Shown here: positions 57,888 through 64,000 of the stretch, piece after piece
How positions within the stretch are numbered: position 1 is the first letter of the stretch
Layout of the letters: the number at the start of each line of letters is the position of its first letter
Assembly: GCA_029531795.1 (NCBI GenBank)
Contig: JAPEIS010000011.1
Location: 1,674,001 to 1,738,000, forward strand
Direction: 5' to 3'
Length of the DNA: 64,000 nt
Origin: Sclerotinia nivalis
Lineage: Eukaryota > Ascomycota > Leotiomycetes > Helotiales > Sclerotiniaceae
The notes under the pieces: model-generated
Databases searched by the model: none
What the model saw: the letters and a program-made list of their open reading frames with translations, nothing else
What the model was told of the DNA's origin: nothing
Program-made: the position numbers and the translations under genes

Positions 57888-58090
57888 TTATATTTCTTTA
57901 TATTTTTTTATCATTATATTTATTACAAAATAATTAATGATAATATTTATGATATTTTTATGTACTAAACGAAGTTTGCGATGATATAGTAAAGGTTGAA
58001 TTGGGATATTGTTTTGATTAACGAAAAAATAATTAACGAATATCTTTTCTGAATATCTGTTATCAATCAAATTGATTATATTGAAGGGAA
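57888..58090 (-). pseudogene. Aspartic protease (Gy2-b)
   Basis: Reads LIDNRYSEKIFVNYFFVNQNNIPIQPLLYHRKLRLVHKNIINIIINYFVINI. It has the pattern of the gypsy protease including 'IPxxPLxxxxxLRLVDG' (here LRLVHKN). The triad Gly is Arg (GGA to AGA-type change) and Ser is Asn. Slightly better kept in its C part than Gy2-a. Confidence 0.8.
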
Positions 58091-58599
58091 AAAAGTATAT
58101 TGGGAATATAATAATTTGAACGAGTAGAGATTTGCTATTTATAGAATTGAATTGTAAAGATTCTATATTAATTATTATTTGTTATATTTATTTTATATCT
58201 TTTGATAATCTTTGTAAATGATTTATTATAGAGGTTAAGCTTTTCCTGGATGTTTTTGGATAGATATAAATGATAATGATATTGTATTACGAAAAAGTAT
58301 ATTAGATATACTTTTTGATAATATTAAAGTTTTTTTTTTAATGAAATTACTAAATGTATTAAAGTATTATTGTTGATGATTATTATAATTTTGATAATTA
58401 TTTCATTAGAAACTTCTATAATTGATTGAATTAAAAGAACAGTATTATTGAATTTGAGATCGTATTTGATATCCTTTTCGTTGATAACTACTTTAATTGA
58501 TTGAATTATTCGAATGATATTGTTGATTTTGTTGTTGTAATTAATAATTATCTTTCAAATAATTACTTTTATAAGAATTTCCTTTATATCTATTTGTAT

Positions 58600-59763
58600 T
58601 TATTATAATATTAGTTTATTTCTTTACTTCGCAATCTACAATTCGATAATCGGATTGTTTACAAAAATAATTCAGATTATAAAGATATTCATATTCCTTT
58701 TATATTTACTTCAGGGTTTTGATTGTATTGAAATCTATAGAATTGCCTTGAATATGAAATACTAGTAATACTTGATATTGAATATAAATTAGATTGGGTT
58801 TTGAAAAGTTTATATTATAATATTCGTTATTTCAATAATTTTGGTTTTATATTTGAAATTTCTTTTTTCATTCTTCAATATCGATAAATTCGTAAAGATT
58901 TAAATTGTTTTTTATTAATATTTTCAATTTATCGATAATTTTTGATTTTATTATAAAGATTATTTCTCGAAAAGTTTTATCATTAAATATATCCAAATAT
59001 TCCAATTGTAAATAAAAAAAAGGAAATAGAGTTTTTTCGTTTATTTTAAATTTATCGAATTTGATTGTTGTTTCATATTTGGTATTAATTGAAATATAAA
59101 GATTATCGAGTTTCTTTAGGAATATATCTATAATAATAAATTCCGATATATTATTTATAATCCCTTTTATATCTTTTCGTTCTTCTTATTAAAATATATT
59201 TTTCAAAAAAGAAATTATATATAATAATTTCTTTTGTTTTATATTGAAAATTATATTATTGTTTTTTCAATAAATATATAAATCTATTTTCCAATTTTTG
59301 TATTTGTTTTATTGAATCAAAAAGTTTGTTTTTTTATCTTTGAATAATTCAGGATTCTTTATAATTTGTTATAATCGATAAATTGATACAAAAGGATTTA
59401 AACTATTAAATAATTGATTAAATTATTCTTAAAAGATAGAATTCTGGATTATTAATTTAGTATTAATTGTATTATTTAATTACAAATCTTTTTGTAATAT
59501 ATATATTTTTTATTAGTATTATTTTGTTTAGATCAATATCTGTTTTGTAAAATCGAATAGATATTATATATATAATGGTTTTGGAATTCTGTATATTGAT
59601 AAATATATCGAAAATAAAGATTGAGTTTTTAAGATCTTCATTTTTAATATTGAAGAATTTGTATATAAGTTATTGATAATTGAAAAAAACAAATTTAATA
59701 TACTTTTGAAACTTGAGTATTGTTTTTGATTGAATTGAAGATATTGATGGTTCTGATGGGGTT
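58600..59763 (-). pseudogene. Gag (Gy2-b)
   Basis: Minus strand. The knuckle at 58631-58672 reads Y-F-C-K-Q-S-D-Y-R-I-V-D-C, with the His as Tyr but last Cys, Gln and Arg intact, so it complements the Gy2-a copy. Upstream is KYKNWKIDLYIYWKN-type sequence and IIIDIFLKKLDNLYISINTKYETTIKFDKF (about 59130-59040), homologous to the Gy1 gag block LDKLYISVDIERKASFKFDKF. The gag N-terminus continues past the solo Gy1 LTR at 59937-60140. Confidence 0.72.
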
Positions 59764-59768
59764 GATTG

Positions 59769-59931
59769 TGTTACGGGTTCATCTCCCTTCACCTGCACAT
59801 GATCATATGTGCCTTAGGCATATATGCATACACTCACTTCTATATAATCAAATCACCTCCTTGACCTTCTTCTCCTCCTCATAATACAACAATAGATCAA
59901 ACCTACACATACCTTTTCCCTCACCGTGATA
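59769..59931 (+). mobile_element. Solo Gy1 LTR in Gy2-b
   Basis: 163 bp in plus (element-sense) orientation, TGTTACGGGTTCATCTCCC to CCCTCACCGTGATA, with GATTG duplicated on both sides (59764-59768, 59932-59936). The best-preserved Gy1 LTR here. Gy2-b gag reads on across it. Confidence 0.95.
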
Positions 59932-60245
59932 GATTGAGTGGTATCCGATATAGTGATGAATTGTTTAAAACAATCTTAAAAACTGAGGTGTGATTGTAAA
60001 ATCTTTGATTTCGATTGTATAACGATATAGTATTAGTCAAATCGAGATCTGAATCTGAATCTGAATCTGGGTTTAGATCTGGGTTTAAATCTGAATCTGG
60101 ATTTGAATCGAATTAATATATTGTTTATTATTTATCGATGTATTATTAATCGAAATTTCTGAATATTTTGTAAAATTGATTATTTAGCAAAACTGGATTG
60201 TTTTTCTTGTTTAACAGTAGAGTCTTTGTAAAAGATAGAATATAT

Positions 60246-60391
60246 CATTATAGTGATAATAGAATGCTTTATAATATAATGATATTCTACAAAGGAAGAA
60301 GAAGATATTAGAAAGAGCGCCGATTATATAAAGGATGAGTGCCTTAGGCATCCATGCAGACTAGTTAGGAACGGGTTACGAACTCGTGATA
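60246..60391 (-). repeat. 5' LTR of Gy2-b
   Basis: 146 bp. The plus strand starts CATTATAGTGATAATAG and ends GGGTTACGAACTCGTGATA. It is less mutated than the 3' copy in its middle (GCGCCGATTATATAAAGG). Confidence 0.92.
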
Positions 60392-60589
60392 TAAACAATT
60401 AATATCAATAATCGAAAACCTCTTTACAATCAAATAACCAAAAAAATTCAGAAAAATCTTACGAATAACTATATAAAATTGTTATATTTACAATAATTAA
60501 ATCTACTATTATAAAAAACTATAAGTTCCTTCTAATAACAAACTAAAAATACAAATCTTATATAGAATACATTCGTCAAGCTTCACTGA

Positions 60590-61400
60590 TCACCCCGATT
60601 ATACAAAAACTATCGATTTGATTTCCAAAAGCTATTAATGATCACAAATACATCAAAAAATAAATGTTTATATTTAAATTTACGAACTCTGTATTTGAAC
60701 CAAATCTTTAAAATTATCTCCTCTAGATTTTCTGAAATTATTACCTGTTCCTTTCCGACCATAATCAGATATTTCGATTGATTACATTATACCTTTATTA
60801 GATTATAAATACTACAATTCAATATACAAATATATATTAATAATTGTTTATAGATTAACAAAAATGAAATATTTTATAAATACAAAATCTTTAATAATAA
60901 AAGAATTGATTAATATTTTTATTAATTATATTTATATATTATATAATCTATTGGAAAATACCATTTCAAATTGAAAAACGTAATTCGTATCGGGATTCTA
61001 AATATAACTTTCTAAACGATTGAAAATAACTTTTAAATATAACTCAGCGTTTTATTTACAAACAAACAAACAAAATAAATCAATTCAATTCTAAAACAAT
61101 ATTTATATACATTCATAAACTTTCATTAAAACAATTAGATGAAATAATTACTTTTAACAGAATTTATTTCAAACAATTTGATTTCTGAAATAATAAATTA
61201 TTCGTTATTCTTTATAAACTATAATTTCAATCTACAATTAAATATAAAGCTTAATAAATTTTATCCCTCAAATATAGCAATAATTCAAAAACACGAATTC
61301 TTCAAAAGAAACAAAGCAATCAATAAAATAAAGTATATTCTAAATCAATTTAAAGCATTTATAAAATAATCTATTATAATCTATAAAAGATATACAAATC
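60590..61400 (+). pseudogene. Integrase (Gy2-a)
   Basis: NLRTLYLNQIFKIISSRFSEIITCSF marks the end of the zinc-finger segment. QTKQINSILKQYLYTFINFH-like sequence at 61065-61125 gives the block with the catalytic Glu in active enzymes. The open piece 61178-61369 reads ISEIINYSLFFINYNFNLQLNIKL and IIQKHEFFKRNKAINKIKYILNQFKAFIK, the same as 54221-54490 of Gy2-b. The first half of the zinc-finger region lies before the insertion (about 53100-53330). Confidence 0.8.
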
Positions 61401-61597
61401 AAAATAGATTAGATTCATTATAATATATAAAAGAACAAAAAGTATATATAAATACAAAAAACATAAAAATATTTTATAAAACAAAAAAGGTTAATAACAA
61501 ATAAATCAGATTATATAAAATAATAAAGATTTACCTATATATTTACTTAATCGAATTACTAAAGAATATATAAATCTTTCTAATATTCCATTATTTA

Positions 61598-61790
61598 TTG
61601 TTAAGATCAATATATTCAATATCTTATTTCCTAGAACAAACTATAATCAACAGATCGAAAACGAAAACTATAAAAAACAGAATCTTCGAAAAAGAAAACA
61701 AAAAGGAAAAACTAATTCAAAAATGGATATTTAAAAGTATATTTGATAATCACAACAAAGATAACCATTATTATCAAATCAAATGAAGAT
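61598..61790 (+). pseudogene. Chromodomain and linker (Gy2-a)
   Basis: 62 open codons. A Lys/Glu-rich linker (EKENKKEKLIQKW) leads to WIFKSIFDNHNKDNHYYQIK, the chromodomain first half. It corresponds to 53850-53930 of Gy2-b. 61791-62154 is 3' untranslated sequence with no gene recognised. Confidence 0.75.
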
Positions 61791-62154
61791 ATTATATATC
61801 AATCTAACAATCAATATCAAATCTAAAAAACAAAAAAAAAACTTTAATCGAATATCATTATTTACATTCTGAAAAACCTAAATTATTATCATAGATCTTG
61901 GATCACCCAAACATTACAATATTGTTGTTAACTTTAATTCCTACAAAGATCTTACAATAATCAACAAAAAGGAAAATATAATTTATTTAAATAAGAAAAT
62001 AATATCTTAAATTTTAAAACAATCTTAAAATTTGAAGAGTAATTTTATAATTCAGGAATTTAAAATATCTAGATAAAGCTCTATTTGAATAATTGTTTTA
62101 CAAAAGGTTTTATCAATAATTTGAAAACAAATTAGACTTTGAAAAAAATAATAT

Positions 62155-62199
62155 TATTATAAATTCATAACCCATTTCTAATTAATCTATATAGATACC
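62155..62199 (+). repeat. 3' LTR of Gy2-a, first 45 bp
   Basis: TATTATAAATTCATAACCC is TGTTACGGGTTCGTAACCC after transitions only. Cut at 62200 by Gy2-c. The remaining about 100 bp are expected to the right of the window. Confidence 0.8.
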
Positions 62200-62450
62200 T
62201 GTCACGAGTTCGTAACCCGTTCCTAGCTAGTCTGCATAGTTGCCTAAGGCATCTATCCCTTATATAATCGGCGTTTTTCCTAGTATCTTCTTTTTCCTTT
62301 GTAGAATATCATTATATCTTAAAGTATTCTATCATTATTATGATAGTATATTCTATTCTTTATAAAGACTCTGTTGTTGAATAGGAAAGATAATTCAATT
62401 TTGCTAAATAATCAATTTTACAAAATACTCGGAAACTTCGATTATCAATA
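62200..62450 (+). mobile_element. Gypsy element Gy2-c, 5' end
   Basis: 5' LTR 62200-62345 (TGTCACGAGTTCGTAACCCG to TTATTATGATA) followed by 105 bp of leader (GTATATTCTATTCTTTATAAAG) equal to 48531-48640 of Gy2-a. It is interrupted at 62451 by Gy1-d. The rest lies beyond the window. It is inserted in the 3' LTR of Gy2-a. Confidence 0.85.
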
Positions 62451-62613
62451 TGTTACGGGTTTATCTCCCTTTATCTGCACATGATTATATATACCTTAAG
62501 TATATATGTATACATTTACTTTTATATAGTTAAATCATTTTCTTGATCTTCTTTCTCTTTTTATAGTATAATTATAGATCAACCCTATATATACTTTTTC
62601 CCTTATCATAATA
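62451..62613 (+). repeat. 5' LTR of Gy1-d
   Basis: 163 bp, the same length as the other intact Gy1 LTRs. Confidence 0.92.
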
Positions 62614-62884
62614 ATTTGTATTATTTTTTTAAAGACCCTATCACTTTACAAAGTGATTTGGTTTTGCTAAATCATTTATAAGCTTTTGTATCTGTTTTCG
62701 ATTATTTTTGTGCCGTTGTAATTTGCCTACTTTTGTACAATCGCATTTCTTATTTGTTTTTGTATAACTTTTTTATTTGCTTTATATAGCTTTTGATCTC
62801 TAATTGCTTTTGTGTGATTATATTTATTCGTAAGCTTTTGTATTTATTTTTGATTGCTTTTATACAATCGTATTTTGTATATAT

Positions 62885-64000
62885 AATTATAATTCTTTTT
62901 ACAATAGCTTTTGGTTTTATATCTATTGGTAACGCGACTCCTATTTTTATCAAAGGAGTTCGTACCGGAATCCAATAAGTCTTTAATCAATAACTTATTA
63001 TTATACAAATCCTAACAGAATTGGATACTCTAATGATGCCAAACCTTGTTATCAGCCCTAACGAATAAATTGTTTATCTGAATTATGTTTTCTTTGTTAT
63101 CAAAGATCGTTTTACTATTCAAGTTATTTATATCGTTATTCAAACAAATAAAATCGAAGAATTCAAAACGGAAAACATCGGGCTTCTTTGCACTTTAATC
63201 GGCAAGTAAGCTCAGCTAAATGCTGATAATATTACCACTGGTTAGAAACTAATTATTTTCTATCAAATTCAAAAGGATTCGTTTGTTTTTAAAAACGAAA
63301 AATCTAATATTCTTGTTTGCTAAAAGAATTATCAATCCTGGAAATTGGATTTGCAATTTTACTAAATAATCGATTTACAACTCTTTATCTTCAAACAAAA
63401 GAAGATTAACTATATTATTAATCTTTTCGATAATCAAATACAATAAGAGTATATTACGGATATTATTAGATTTGTTAATGATCTTATTTGTTTCGATTCT
63501 GCTATTTCGTTTTTGGTTAAATTAGACAAATTATATATTTTTGTAGATATTAAAAAGAAAACTTCGTTCAAATTCGATAAACTTTCTATAAATTCAAAGG
63601 AATCCCCCCCGGCTTTCTTCTTTACATTATCTCATTTGATTAACTTTTGCTACAAATTTGATTACAAGATTGTTAATACAATAAAACAAAAGATTACTGT
63701 TCTTTTCCGAACTTTGATTATTGGTGATTCGAACTTTTATACTATTGACAATATTAATAATTAACAAAAGAAATTCTCTACTTAAAGTTAGAATCTTCGT
63801 GATACCAAATATTATAACAAAAATTCTAATAATGTATTTATTGTTGATGATAATAATCTTATAGACTTCGATATAATAAAGCAAAAGGGATAACAACAAA
63901 AGAATTAGCAAAATAAGAAAAAGAAATTTAATCTTATAGTTTCTTGCAATTGTTATAATAGAATCAATTATCTTCAGATTGATTATCATATCATTTATAA
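62885..64000 (+). pseudogene. Gag (Gy1-d), cut by window edge
   Basis: The most continuous gag of the family. FTIAFGFISIGNATPIFIKGVRTGIQ, then ILTELDTLMMPNLVISPNE, a Gln-to-stop, and LNYVFFVIKDRF. Next KNYQSWKLDLQFY, IIDLQLFIFKQKKINYIINL and the open 63513-63764 piece LDKLYIFVDIKKKTSFKFDKLSINSKESPPAFFFTLSHLINF. Near the edge, C-N-C-Y-N-R-I-N-Y-L-Q-I-D-Y fits a Cx2Cx4Hx4C zinc knuckle in which the second Cys, the His and the last Cys are Tyr (TGY or CAY to TAY). Confidence 0.75.

Larger units (their letters stand above)
53331..60391 (-). mobile_element. Gypsy chromodomain element Gy2-b
   Basis: Complete minus-strand copy inside Gy2-a, 7061 bp including a solo Gy1 LTR (59769-59931). LTRs at 53331-53476 (3') and 60246-60391 (5'). 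The target duplication CAAAC/TAAAC differs by one transition. Domain order gag, protease, RT, RNase H, integrase, chromodomain on the minus strand. Confidence 0.93.
60397..62199 (+). mobile_element. Gypsy element Gy2-a, right part
   Basis: Resumes Gy2-a after Gy2-b with the rest of integrase, the chromodomain, the 3' untranslated region and the first 45 bp of the 3' LTR (62155-62199), where Gy2-c has inserted. Confidence 0.88.
62451..64000 (+). mobile_element. Gypsy element Gy1-d, 5' end
   Basis: 5' LTR 62451-62613 (TGTTACGGGTTTATCTCCC to CCTTATCATAATA), repeat-rich leader and gag. It runs off the right edge inside gag. The only Gy1 on the plus strand here apart from the solo LTR. CAATA (62446-62450) is the expected target duplication. 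Confidence 0.9.

Noticed and set aside
62200..62345. 62200-62345 as the 3' LTR of Gy2-a
   Set aside because: It is followed by Gy2 leader sequence, not a target duplication, and is preceded by a separate decayed LTR start at 62155.
1..64000. Mitochondrial or plastid origin suggested by extreme A+T content
   Set aside because: Dense LTR retrotransposons, a LINE, 5-bp TSDs and RIP-type lesions are nuclear features.

Overview
The window is a very A+T-rich stretch of what looks like a filamentous ascomycete (Pezizomycotina) nuclear genome. I found no intact host gene, tRNA, rRNA or CRISPR array. It is almost wholly nested retrotransposons that have decayed by C:G to T:A transitions. The lesions are TGG to TGA/TAG, CAA to TAA, CGA to TGA, and catalytic Asp to Asn, which fits repeat-induced point mutation (RIP). 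Assignment to a RIP-active ascomycete is inference; the species is not identifiable from the window.

Four LTR families and one LINE are present. (1) A Ty1/copia element, about 7.7 kb, with ~400-bp (subtype A) or 358-bp (subtype B) LTRs; copies C1 to C5 plus a solo LTR. (2) Gy1, a Ty3/gypsy chromodomain element, 6.8 kb with 163-bp LTRs; copies Gy1-a to Gy1-d plus a solo LTR. (3) Gy2, a related chromodomain gypsy, ~6.9 kb with 146-bp LTRs; copies Gy2-a to Gy2-c. (4) One G+C-rich 237-bp solo LTR that is not RIP-mutated. (5) A 5'-truncated Tad1-like LINE.

Left block, 1-46850: copia elements nested five deep. C5 (minus) hosts C3 (plus), which hosts C4 (minus), which hosts C1 (plus), which hosts the complete C2 (3089-10765, 5-bp target duplication AATAT). 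The left halves of C1, C3, C4 and C5 lie before base 1. C3 also received Gy1-a (16586-27383, TSD GAACC) and Gy1-b (28029-34501, TSD CTTAT). C5 also received Gy1-c (39659-46452, TSD ATAGA) and a solo copia LTR (37892-38276, TSD ATTTA). Gy1-a in turn carries the LINE (23588-27302, 15-bp TSD) in its 5' LTR and the G+C-rich solo LTR (22957-23193, TSD AAGTA) near the start of gag.

Middle, 46851-48384: no recognised gene. It holds a 145-bp near-perfect palindrome (47190-47334), a small G+C-richer hairpin island and a copia LTR 3' end.

Right block, 48385-64000: Gy2-a (plus) is split by Gy2-b (minus, 53331-60391, TSD C/TAAAC). Gy2-b carries a solo Gy1 LTR (59769-59931, TSD GATTG). The 3' LTR of Gy2-a is cut by Gy2-c, which is cut by Gy1-d running off the right edge.

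Every pol or gag reading frame is broken. Listed coding features are pseudogenes recognised from family motifs read through stops; domain edges are approximate. LTR and TSD edges were read base by base.
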